This document shows, piece by piece, positions 1-6,088 of a DNA stretch of 13,340 bases. The position numbers were made by a program, and so were the translations under genes. The DNA comes from an uncultured Collinsella sp. (GTDB lineage: Bacteria > Actinomycetota > Coriobacteriia > Coriobacteriales > Coriobacteriaceae): positions 1 to 13,340 of the forward strand of contig UQMK01000040.1 of the NCBI GenBank assembly GCA_900542085.1, in the 5' to 3' direction. Within the stretch, counting starts at the first letter, position 1, and each line of letters begins with the position of its first letter. The notes beneath the pieces are model-generated. The model was not told the DNA's origin. It did not search any database and saw only the letters and a list, made by a program, of their open reading frames with translations.

Positions 1-78
1 ACCGCAGGAAGCTTGGATACGCCTAGGCGCGGTCCAAGAAATCGTCCGCACCCCCTTTAGGGACTATTTCACCGCAAG

Positions 79-945
79 TTATTTGAGGGCGACGGGGATT
101 TGGATACAGCAGAAGTCCTCTTGGTGAGACTCGTCGTAGCTCGTGGTGTCCAGGTAGCAAAAATCGAAAGCATTGCCGATGGGCTGGAGCGCGTGCCTGT
201 CCATGCAGGCCACGATGGCGCGGATACCCTCGGGCTCGTACGGCATGCCCCAGCGACTCATGCACAGGTACGTGCCCTCGGGCAGCACCTCGACGCCAAT
301 CTCCGCCAGCTCGGCAGGATCGCTCGGCAGTATTTCCTCGGCACCACGCGGCAACACGGCAAAGGAACCGGCACCGGCGATGGGGTCGTCGGAATGCAGC
401 GCCTCGCGACGCAGCATGGCGCCCCAACCGCGCATGGGGCGTGTGCCCGTGAGCGCACGCATGCGCAGAATCGCCCGCATGAGCGTGGGGTGCAGCATCG
501 AGCGGCCACGCTCGATATCGCTCGGGAACTCCTCAAAGACCACGTAGCGGCGCTCGAATTGCTTGAGCTCCGGTTTGCCCTCGCGCTCGCGCCAATAGAC
601 CGCCTCGTCGTAAAAACTCAGCCGCTCCTGCACGCTCGCGCGCTCGGCTTTGAGCCCGGCAATCTGCTCGTCGAGCGCCTGCACCCGCGAGCGCAGGTGA
701 TCGGTCATCTCTCCAATGTCGAACGTCGAGGTCAGGCGATCGATCTCATCGAGTTCCAGTCCCAAGTCGCGCAGCATGCAGATCAGACGCATGAGCGGGA
801 TCTGCGTGGGCGAATAGAAACGGTAGCCTTTTTCGTTAACCACGGCGGGTTTAAACAGACCGATCTTGTCGTAGTAGATGAGCGTTTGGCGCGAAACGTT
901 AAACAAGCTCGCCATCTCGCTAATCGCATACATACCCGTCTGCAT
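79..945 (-). CDS. MerR-family transcriptional regulator with BmrR/GyrI-like effector domain
   Basis: A 288-residue one-component regulator. Residues 1-70 form the MerR winged helix (MYAISEMASLFNVSRQTLIYYD, then a GLFKPAVV...GYRFYS wing). Residues about 75-120 are a charged helical linker, the usual dimer coiled coil. Residues about 125-288 resemble the BmrR/GyrI-like ligand domain, including a C-terminal FCYLDTTSYDES...CIQIPV segment typical of that fold. The ATG at 945 is preferred over the upstream in-frame ATG at 1011 because GGGAGG lies 4 nt before it and the MerR fold starts there. The protein from 1011 would also translate the terminator at 974-1004. It is the last gene after the permease-ubiD-ubiX run, same strand. 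Members of this family bind a dyad inside a long 19-20 bp promoter spacer, and two such sites occur upstream of this locus (5962-5992, 4822-4852). That makes it the obvious candidate regulator, by inference. The ligand is unknown; an aromatic acid or phenol is plausible. Confidence 0.9.
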   Translation of the reverse strand: MQTGMYAISEMASLFNVSRQTLIYYDKIGLFKPAVVNEKGYRFYSPTQIPLMRLICMLRDLGLELDEIDRLTSTFDIGEMTDHLRSRVQALDEQIAGLKAERASVQERLSFYDEAVYWREREGKPELKQFERRYVVFEEFPSDIERGRSMLHPTLMRAILRMRALTGTRPMRGWGAMLRREALHSDDPIAGAGSFAVLPRGAEEILPSDPAELAEIGVEVLPEGTYLCMSRWGMPYEPEGIRAIVACMDRHALQPIGNAFDFCYLDTTSYDESHQEDFCCIQIPVALK

Positions 946-973
946 AGGTCCTCCCGACACACCCTTTGACACG

Positions 974-1004
974 AAAAGCCCGCCGCCCACAGGGGCAGCG
1001 GGCT
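974..1004 (-). terminator. Intrinsic terminator downstream of ubiX
   Basis: On the minus strand AGCCCGCTGCCC pairs with GGGCGGCGGGCT (12 bp, one G-U wobble) across a CTGT loop. A TTTT run follows. It lies 33 nt after the ubiX stop and 28 nt before the merR start, so it should end the permease-ubiD-ubiX transcript and separate it, perhaps incompletely, from merR. Confidence 0.85.
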
Positions 1005-1036
1005 CAAACACTACTCGTATCCTACCCTAAAGATGC

Positions 1037-1615
1037 CTATGACCAGCGCTTATAGTTGGCGCACGACACGCCGACGGCCTCGAGTGCCTTGGCGGCGATG
1101 TGATGCACCGCCTCATCGAGCGTGGCGGGGCCGTTGTAAAACGTGAGCATGGGCGGCATGAGCATGACGCCCGGCACGCGCGCCAGGCGTGCCATGTTGT
1201 CGACATGGATCGCACTGAAGGGCGTCTCGCGCACCATGAGCACCAGGCGGCGCTGCTCTTTCATCTGCACGTCGGCCGCACGCAGCAACAGATTGTCGCT
1301 GTAGCCGCTCGCGATGCCGGCGAGCGTCTTCATGGAGCACGGGGCCACGATCATGCCGTCGACCGGATAGGTGCCGCTTGCGATGGCAGCGCCGATGTTC
1401 TTGTTGTCGTAGACCACATCGGCATGCGTGGCAAACTCGTCGAGCGTCATGCCGAGCTCCTGCTCGATGGTGATCTCTCCCCCGCGCGTGACGACAAGCG
1501 CCGACTCGGCACCGGCCTGACGCAGGCATTTGAGGCACTCAAGACCCAGCGCGGCACCGCTGGCGCCAGACACGCCAACGACAATGCGACGGGGGCGGAC
1601 AGAAGACTCAGGCAT
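1037..1615 (-). CDS. ubiX: UbiX-family flavin prenyltransferase
   Basis: Makes prenylated FMN (prFMN), the cofactor of UbiD decarboxylases, by joining a dimethylallyl group from dimethylallyl monophosphate (or, in some members, the diphosphate) to reduced FMN. The 192-residue length matches the family (about 190). The N-terminal Rossmann flavin loop GVSGASG is at residues 14-20. The family block APCSMKTLAGIASGYSDN follows mid-protein, and RETPFSAIHVDNMARL and the C-terminal MPPMLTFYN segment complete the typical set. The start has a GGAG 5 nt upstream. It sits 33 nt downstream of ubiD on the same strand, so the decarboxylase and its cofactor synthase should be co-transcribed, as in lpdB/lpdC, bsdB/bsdC and vdcB/vdcC pairs. 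Being paired with a degradative UbiD, it is probably not a ubiquinone gene. No other quinone biosynthesis genes are present. Confidence 0.95.
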   Translation of the reverse strand: MPESSVRPRRIVVGVSGASGAALGLECLKCLRQAGAESALVVTRGGEITIEQELGMTLDEFATHADVVYDNKNIGAAIASGTYPVDGMIVAPCSMKTLAGIASGYSDNLLLRAADVQMKEQRRLVLMVRETPFSAIHVDNMARLARVPGVMLMPPMLTFYNGPATLDEAVHHIAAKALEAVGVSCANYKRWS

Positions 1616-1648
1616 GACGGCTCCTTAACTACTTGGTAGGGCTACTTA

Positions 1649-3136
1649 CTAGAAAGCAATCTCCTTGGCCCACTTGTCCTTGTCGATCTCCATGAACTGC
1701 GAGCGGATGAAGTTCTTCTTGAGGTCGAACGGAACCGTGCAGTCGAAGATGGCCTTGCAGGCGATGCCGTGCTCGCGGATCGTGGGGTCGAACGCGGGGT
1801 CGTTGGACGGATCGAGCACGTGGCAGTGGCAACCGGGGATGGTGATGAGGTCCACGTCGGCCTGGAAGCGCGTGGTCATGGCCCACATCACGTCGCTCAT
1901 ATCGAAGATATCGACATCCTCGTCAACAAGGATGACGTGCTTGAGCTCGGAGAATGCCGAGAAGGCGAGCATGGCGGCGTTGCGCTGACGGCCCTCGTCA
2001 TTTTTGCTCGACTTCTTGAACTGCATGATGGCAACGAACTTGCCGCCGCCGCAGGGGGCAGCGTGAACGTTGAGCAGGCGGCCCGGGATAGCAGTCTCGA
2101 CCATCTTGTAAATGGAGGCCTCGGTGGGGATGCCGGCCATGGACACGTGCTCGTGCGAAGGGCCGATGCAGCTCTCCATGATGGGATTGACGCGCGTGGT
2201 GACAGCGGTGATCTTGATCACCGGGCAGACCTTGGCGCCGCCGGTGTAGCCGGGGAACTCGGGCATGGCGTAGCCGTGGCCGTTGACGTCCTCGTTGATG
2301 GTCTCGTCGTGCATGAGGTAGCCCTCGAGTACGTACTCGGCATTGGCGATGCACTTCTGCGGAACGGTGACGCAGTCGGCAAGCTCGACAGCGTGGCCGC
2401 GCAGGGCGCCGGCAATTTGCAGCTCGTTGAAGCCGAGCGGTGTGGTGGGAGCCTCAAAACCGCAGCACATGTACACGGCGGGGTCCAAACCGATGGAGAT
2501 GGAGATGGGCATGTCTTCGCCGCGCTGGCAGTACTCGTCAAAGAACGCGCCCAGGTGACGGCTGCCGGGGGTAATCCACATGGCAAGCTTATCCTTGTCG
2601 ACGCAGGAGAAGCGGTGGATGGTCACGTCGGACTGGGAGCCGTCGGGGCTCGTGCCGTAGGCGAGGCCCATGGTGATGTAGGGGCCGCCGTCGACGGGCG
2701 TGTTGGTAGGAGCGGGAACGATCTTGCGCAGGTCAAAGCCCTCGTCGGTCGCCTTGTACACGACCTCTTGGCAGTCGACGTGCGCACCCTCGGCGATCTG
2801 CTCGGGCGCGATCAGGTTCTCGAAGCGCTTGCCGATCTCGAGGCCCAGGTGCTCCTCGTCCAGGTCGAGCAGGGCGGCAACGCGCTTGCGGCTGGCAAGC
2901 ATGCCGATGCAGACCTTGGCATCGTCAAAGCCCTTGACGTTGTTGAAGACCATCGCCGGACCCTCTTTGGTCGGGCGCATAACGGTGCCGCCGGCACCGA
3001 CGTGGCGATAGACACCCGAGACCTCGGCGTCCGGGTCGACCTGAGTGTCGGTCTCGAGCAGCTGGCCCGGCATCTCGCGCAAAAAGTCGAGCGCGGAGCG
3101 CAGGTCGTGGATCTGGGAAGCATCGGTAGTGGACAT
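1649..3136 (-). CDS. ubiD: UbiD-family (hydroxy)aryl acid decarboxylase, gallate/protocatechuate decarboxylase clade
   Basis: A 495-residue prFMN-dependent decarboxylase. Segments recalled from AroY (protocatechuate decarboxylase) and LpdC (gallate decarboxylase) are all present: GHGYAMPEFPGYTGG, GPSHEHVSMAGIPTEASI, CGGGKFVAIMQFKK, NDEGRQRNAAM, VDEDVDIFDMSDVMWAMTTR and IFDCTVPFDLKK. The Arg of the VTIHRF segment (about 175) and the glutamates of AEYVLEG (about 267 and 271) lie where the family E-R-E catalytic network is expected. Ubiquinone-type UbiD has a different EGPxGD-type segment, so a catabolic, non-oxidative decarboxylation such as gallate to pyrogallol plus CO2 is the better guess; the exact substrate cannot be read from sequence. 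The ATG at 3136 is chosen because AAAGGAG lies 6 nt upstream and the extra 26 residues of the longer ORF are Arg-rich and would cover a hairpin. It is followed by ubiX and preceded by the permease. Confidence 0.92.
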   Translation of the reverse strand: MSTTDASQIHDLRSALDFLREMPGQLLETDTQVDPDAEVSGVYRHVGAGGTVMRPTKEGPAMVFNNVKGFDDAKVCIGMLASRKRVAALLDLDEEHLGLEIGKRFENLIAPEQIAEGAHVDCQEVVYKATDEGFDLRKIVPAPTNTPVDGGPYITMGLAYGTSPDGSQSDVTIHRFSCVDKDKLAMWITPGSRHLGAFFDEYCQRGEDMPISISIGLDPAVYMCCGFEAPTTPLGFNELQIAGALRGHAVELADCVTVPQKCIANAEYVLEGYLMHDETINEDVNGHGYAMPEFPGYTGGAKVCPVIKITAVTTRVNPIMESCIGPSHEHVSMAGIPTEASIYKMVETAIPGRLLNVHAAPCGGGKFVAIMQFKKSSKNDEGRQRNAAMLAFSAFSELKHVILVDEDVDIFDMSDVMWAMTTRFQADVDLITIPGCHCHVLDPSNDPAFDPTIREHGIACKAIFDCTVPFDLKKNFIRSQFMEIDKDKWAKEIAF

Positions 3137-3158
3137 AGCATGCTCCTTTCGGGAGAGT

Positions 3159-3184
3159 GCCCGGCGGCGAGGATGCCGCCGGGC
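3159..3184 (-). other. Perfect GC hairpin in the permease-ubiD intergenic leader
   Basis: GCCCGGCGGC and GCCGCCGGGC form a perfect 10-bp stem with a 6-nt loop, ending 22 nt before the ubiD start. Neither strand has a T run after it, so it is not a standard terminator. A second small dyad, CTCC-N5-GGAG (3143-3155), includes the ubiD Shine-Dalgarno sequence itself. The position suggests a role in mRNA processing, stability or translation of ubiD relative to the permease; this is inference. Confidence 0.55.
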
Positions 3185-3279
3185 TTGGTAACGTAATGGG
3201 GCCGCAGCGCTCATGGATGGGGCGCTCGGGCACTCGAAGTTCGAGCACTCGGCTGTTTACAGCCCAAGCGCTCGGCCGC

Positions 3280-4737
3280 TTACATCAGGCCAAAGAGATG
3301 GAACCAGGCGGCCTCGACCAGCACGACGATAAAGACGACCGCGGTGAGGGGAATGCCCATGCGCATGGCCTCTTTGGAGGTGTAGCCGCCGGCGTCCTTG
3401 CCCTCGCCGATAAGGATCGGCAGGTTATGGAACGGCAGGATGTAGTGGATGTTGATGGACGTGAAGACGATGAGCGCCACGGCGAGCGGGCTCACGCTGG
3501 AGCCGGCCACGAAGCTGATGAACGCCGGCACGCACACGCCGAGCACGGCCATGACCGAACCCATGAACATGTGGATGATCATGGAGAGTGCGGCGACAAG
3601 CAGGACGAACAGGAAGATGTTCTCGGGCACGGAGCTGGGAAGCACGACATCGGCGATCCAGGCGTTCATGCCGGTGGCACCGCCCACGGAACCCACGGCC
3701 ATAGCAGCCGTCAGGAACATGAGGGACTTGATGTCGACGGCGTTCCAGCTGGCGGGGGTGAGGACCTCGCCGATGATGGGCATGGCGAGCGCGACGCCGA
3801 TGGCAAGTGTCACCCAGCCGATGTAATCGCCCGAGACGGTGAGCCACAGCGCGATTGCGATGACAAGCCACACGATGGTGCGGATCTCTTTGACGGAGAG
3901 CTTGCCGAGCGCGGCCTGCTTGGCCACGATCTGCTCGCGATCGTAGACGAGCTCCTTGCTGGGCTTAAAGAGGAAGAGGCCCAAGAACAGGGTGCACAGC
4001 AGCGCGACCAGCATAGGCACGCTCATGTACAGGAACCAGTCGACGAAGGACGGGCTCATGCCGCCGGCCTCGGCGCTGTACTGCGCGACGAGCGGGTTGA
4101 GTGTGGAGTCGCCCGTCAGGAAGAACATGGAGCCCGGGGCAGCAGCGGCAAACACGAGGAAGCCGAGCTTACCCTTGTCGTCGTCACCGTAGCCGGCGGA
4201 CTCGGCGATGACCGAGACGACGGCGAGGATGAGGAAGGCGCGGGGGAACGGATGCGGGATCAGCAGCGACAGCACAAAGGTGAGCGCGAAGATTGAGATG
4301 ATGAGCGACTTGGCATCGCGCACGAACTTGAGCATAAACGCATAGGCGATGCGCTCGCCCAGGCCCGACTCCTTGACCGCGCTGGCGATGAGGTAGGCGC
4401 CGATGACGAGCCACATGGTGGCTTTGGTCCACGAGCTAAACGTGGAGGCGACCGTCGCCGAGATGCTCGCGGCACCCGTGTCGTCCACGCACACCTTGAA
4501 CAGAACGAGCAGCGCGCAATAGAGCAGGCCCACAAAGCCCGGCTGTGCCACGCCACACGCCCAGAACACCACCGTGGCGAGCGTCAACGCCAGACAGGTC
4601 TGACCGCCGACCGTAAGCTCGACCGTCGAGCTCAGCTCCGCCAAAGGAAGAAACTTCACCAGCAAAAAGACAACGATACCCAGCACAAAGCCAATTTCGC
4701 GCTTGGTGATCTTAAACGCCTTCTTTTCCGCTTCCAT
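3280..4737 (-). CDS. SLC13/DASS-type anion permease, probable aromatic acid importer
   Basis: A 485-residue polytopic membrane protein with about 11-13 hydrophobic segments and a short positively charged N-terminus (KKAFKITKRE). The fold resembles the divalent-anion:Na+ symporter / SLC13-CitT group: a mid-protein TGDSTLNPLVAQY segment, a charged loop at about residues 245-270 (FKPSKELVYDREQIVAKQAALGK, split here by description only), and a C-terminal repeat with SINIHYILPFHNLPILIGEG. The ATG at 4737 is preferred over 4788 because AAAGGTG lies just upstream and the added N-terminus would read through the terminator-like hairpin. It lies 143 nt upstream of ubiD on the same strand, so it likely delivers the acid that UbiD decarboxylates. 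Decarboxylation plus acid/product exchange can conserve proton-motive force in anaerobes, but whether this is a symporter or exchanger is not visible. Substrate assignment rests on context only. Confidence 0.85.
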   Translation of the reverse strand: MEAEKKAFKITKREIGFVLGIVVFLLVKFLPLAELSSTVELTVGGQTCLALTLATVVFWACGVAQPGFVGLLYCALLVLFKVCVDDTGAASISATVASTFSSWTKATMWLVIGAYLIASAVKESGLGERIAYAFMLKFVRDAKSLIISIFALTFVLSLLIPHPFPRAFLILAVVSVIAESAGYGDDDKGKLGFLVFAAAAPGSMFFLTGDSTLNPLVAQYSAEAGGMSPSFVDWFLYMSVPMLVALLCTLFLGLFLFKPSKELVYDREQIVAKQAALGKLSVKEIRTIVWLVIAIALWLTVSGDYIGWVTLAIGVALAMPIIGEVLTPASWNAVDIKSLMFLTAAMAVGSVGGATGMNAWIADVVLPSSVPENIFLFVLLVAALSMIIHMFMGSVMAVLGVCVPAFISFVAGSSVSPLAVALIVFTSINIHYILPFHNLPILIGEGKDAGGYTSKEAMRMGIPLTAVVFIVVLVEAAWFHLFGLM

Positions 4738-4788
4738 CTCCCCACCTTTCTTGTTGGGGGCGCTCCGGATTCGCGGCCACGTTGCCAC

Positions 4789-4821
4789 TTAAAAAGGGGC
4801 GCCCGTTATCGGACGCCCCTT
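4789..4821 (-). terminator. Terminator-like hairpin upstream of the permease
   Basis: On the minus strand AAGGGGCG pairs with CGCCCCTT, with an inner 3-bp stem and an ATAA loop, followed by a run of five Ts including the stem end. It sits between the lpdD/idi fusion and the permease. The predicted permease -10 box (4822-4827) abuts its 5' arm. It could stop read-through from upstream, or form the extreme 5' end of the permease mRNA. Confidence 0.6.
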
Positions 4822-4852
4822 ACGTTGCGCTGTGTTGCGGCAATACAGTCAA
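4822..4852 (-). promoter_or_regulatory. Predicted MerR-type promoter/operator B (permease-ubiD-ubiX)
   Basis: On the minus strand a -35-like TTGACT (4847-4852) is followed by a 19-bp spacer containing CTGTAT-N7-ACACAG (one mismatch to a perfect dyad), then a weak -10 candidate CAACGT (4822-4827). The core matches the element at 5975-5995 at about 18 of 21 positions. A 19-bp spacer with a dyad inside it is the hallmark of MerR-activated promoters. The -10 box is poor, which would fit dependence on an activator. Confidence 0.55.
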
Positions 4853-4886
4853 GCGGGATTTTTGGATGAGAAGCGATCCTCTGGAC

Positions 4887-4949
4887 AAAAAGCGTCACAA
4901 CATTCGACGCTTTTCCTCGTTTTCGAGATTTTCATCAAATGTTGTGACG
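4887..4949 (-). terminator. Composite terminator / nested inverted repeat after the lpdD/idi fusion
   Basis: Two alternative stems share one T run (4887-4891 read on the minus strand). A perfect 12-bp pair, CGTCACAACATT (4893-4904) with AATGTTGTGACG (4938-4949), encloses a small CTCG-TTTT-CGAG hairpin (4916-4927). A shorter 9-bp stem, AAAAGCGTC (4888-4896) with GACGCTTTT (4906-4914), overlaps its 3' arm. The element begins about 30 nt after the fusion gene's stop, so termination of that gene is the simplest role. It may instead be a dispersed intergenic repeat. Confidence 0.6.
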
Positions 4950-4979
4950 GTTTGGATGTGGCAAAGGGACTGTCTTTTT

Positions 4980-5927
4980 TCACATAGCGAGGGCTGCGCG
5001 GATGGAGGGGACCTCCAGAGCCTCGCGGAGCCAGGGGGCCAGCTGCTCGGGGTGACCCTGCAGGTAGCCTTTAAGCTCGGACGGGACCACGCGGCGCACT
5101 TCCGAGATCTCCTCTTGGTTGATATGCAGCTCGCCCGGCTCAACATGGGCAAGGTAGACCTCGCACCATTCGCACTCGCAGCGGCCGTCGCCGTGGTCCT
5201 CGCGGTACACCACGTGTCCGAGGTGCTTGAGCTGATCGGGCTCGCGCGTGATGCCAAGCTCTTCGTTGATGCGACGTGCCGTGGCGGCCGCGACGTCTTC
5301 CCCGGGGAGCGGATGGCCGGCACAGTCATCGGCCAGCACCCCGCCCCACAGGCGTTTGAGCGGACTGCGACGACAGAGCAGCAGGCGCGCGTCTTCGCCC
5401 TGGCCCTCGACCAGAAGCGTCAGAAATGCCTGATGCAGGATTCCCTCGCCGGTATGGGCCTCGATGCGGTCGACGGGGCCAAGCGCCTCGCCGGTCGCGG
5501 CATCGACCGCCACGACCTCGGCGCCTGCGCCGCCCTCATCCCAGCCGGCGCGCAGAATGCGGGCTGCGGCCTCCTCGAGCGCGGCGATGAGTTCCTTGGT
5601 GGTATCGAGCATGCGCCGCAAGTCGTCCGCGGTCGCGTTCTCCACATGAAAACCCGTGCTTGCAACTACCGGCACGCCAAAGCGCGTGGCCAGCGCCGCC
5701 GCAATATCGTGCGCCGGAATTTCGTCTCGATGGCACGGAACGGCCAGGATGCTCACCGTCGCCGTACGGCCGGGCTCGGGGCGAGGAATGGCCTGCGCCG
5801 TGGCGCCCAGGTGCGCAAACTCCGGCGAGCAGGCGTACACCGCCATGCCTCGCGGCGTCACCGTCAACTGGGCCTCGAGCGCAAACTTGCCCTCGCCCAC
5901 TACAACCTTTGTCGTGTGCATACCCAT
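4980..5927 (-). CDS. LpdD-like prenyl-flavin chaperone domain fused to an IDI-type Nudix domain
   Basis: A 315-residue two-domain protein. Residues about 3-120 resemble LpdD, the small accessory protein of gallate decarboxylase proposed to handle prenylated flavin: AHLGATAQA, a CHRDE segment (65-69) and TGFHVENAT (92-100). Residues about 137-300 align along their length with type-1 isopentenyl-diphosphate isomerase: AHTGEGILH gives the two N-terminal metal histidines at E. coli spacing (H158, H165), GHP (H205), ECE (E251, E253), Tyr241 and Trp299. A Nudix box reads G-x5-E-x7-RRINEELGI. The isomerase catalytic Cys position is Ala203, with a Cys one residue earlier (C202). The ATG at 5927 has AGGAG 5 nt upstream; the longer ORF from 6101 would cover the promoter. 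It is first in the ubiD/ubiX locus direction, which fits a role in supplying or delivering the prenyl group or prFMN. A plain IDI, or a DMAPP-to-DMAP hydrolase, are both possible. Confidence 0.75.
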   Translation of the reverse strand: MGMHTTKVVVGEGKFALEAQLTVTPRGMAVYACSPEFAHLGATAQAIPRPEPGRTATVSILAVPCHRDEIPAHDIAAALATRFGVPVVASTGFHVENATADDLRRMLDTTKELIAALEEAAARILRAGWDEGGAGAEVVAVDAATGEALGPVDRIEAHTGEGILHQAFLTLLVEGQGEDARLLLCRRSPLKRLWGGVLADDCAGHPLPGEDVAAATARRINEELGITREPDQLKHLGHVVYREDHGDGRCECEWCEVYLAHVEPGELHINQEEISEVRRVVPSELKGYLQGHPEQLAPWLREALEVPSIRAALAM

Positions 5928-5961
5928 GGGATCTCCTGTCGCCCGCAATGTACCTGAGACC

Positions 5962-5992
5962 ATCTTCGCCTGTATTGCGACTATACAGGCAA
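5962..5992 (-). promoter_or_regulatory. Predicted MerR-type promoter/operator A (lpdD/idi fusion)
   Basis: On the minus strand -35 TTGCCT (5987-5992), a 19-bp spacer, and -10 GAAGAT (5962-5967). The spacer contains most of a perfect 8-bp dyad, GCCTGTAT-N7-ATACAGGC (5968-5990). Transcription would start near 5955, giving a leader of about 28 nt. A second, conventional reading, TTGTCG-N17-TATAGT, overlaps the same dyad. The -35 and the dyad are conserved in the element upstream of the permease, which favours the MerR reading. Confidence 0.6.
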
Positions 5993-6045
5993 GCGCAGCC
6001 TGCGACAAAGGAGGCAGGCACCTGACACATTCTGTTAGAGTTGCA

Positions 6046-6058
6046 GGGATTGAATCCC
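6046..6058. promoter_or_regulatory. Small perfect dyad upstream of the MFS gene
   Basis: GGGATT-G-AATCCC is a perfect 6-bp dyad with one central base, 31 nt before the chosen MFS start codon. It is placed where a repressor could act on the MFS promoter or leader. No convincing promoter was recognised next to it. Confidence 0.3.
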
Positions 6059-6088
6059 GCTTATTCATGCGACATTGGAGTGACAACC

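Noticed and set aside
1..78. Inverted repeat CTTGGA/TCCAAG (12-17, 33-38) around a GCCTAGGC palindrome downstream of merR
   Set aside because: It could be the merR terminator but the arms are short and imperfect and no T run follows on the minus strand, so I do not call it.
1649..3136. Menaquinone or ubiquinone biosynthesis role for UbiD/UbiX
   Set aside because: The sequence segments match gallate/protocatechuate decarboxylases, and the genes lie with a permease and a ligand-type regulator, with no other quinone genes.
1769..4296. Long plus-strand open frames (475 and 379 codons) opposite ubiD and the permease
   Set aside because: Both are antisense to clear families and give low-complexity Asp/Gly/His-rich products typical of GC-rich shadow frames.
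4980..5927. Annotation as a plain Nudix hydrolase
   Set aside because: The conserved HTxxxxLH, GHP, ExE, Tyr and PW positions match type-1 IDI along the whole domain, and the N-terminal 120 residues are a separate domain.
4782..5957. 391-codon plus-strand open frame opposite the LpdD/IDI fusion
   Set aside because: The minus-strand frame carries conserved IDI and LpdD-like motifs; this frame has none and starts inside a terminator-like hairpin.
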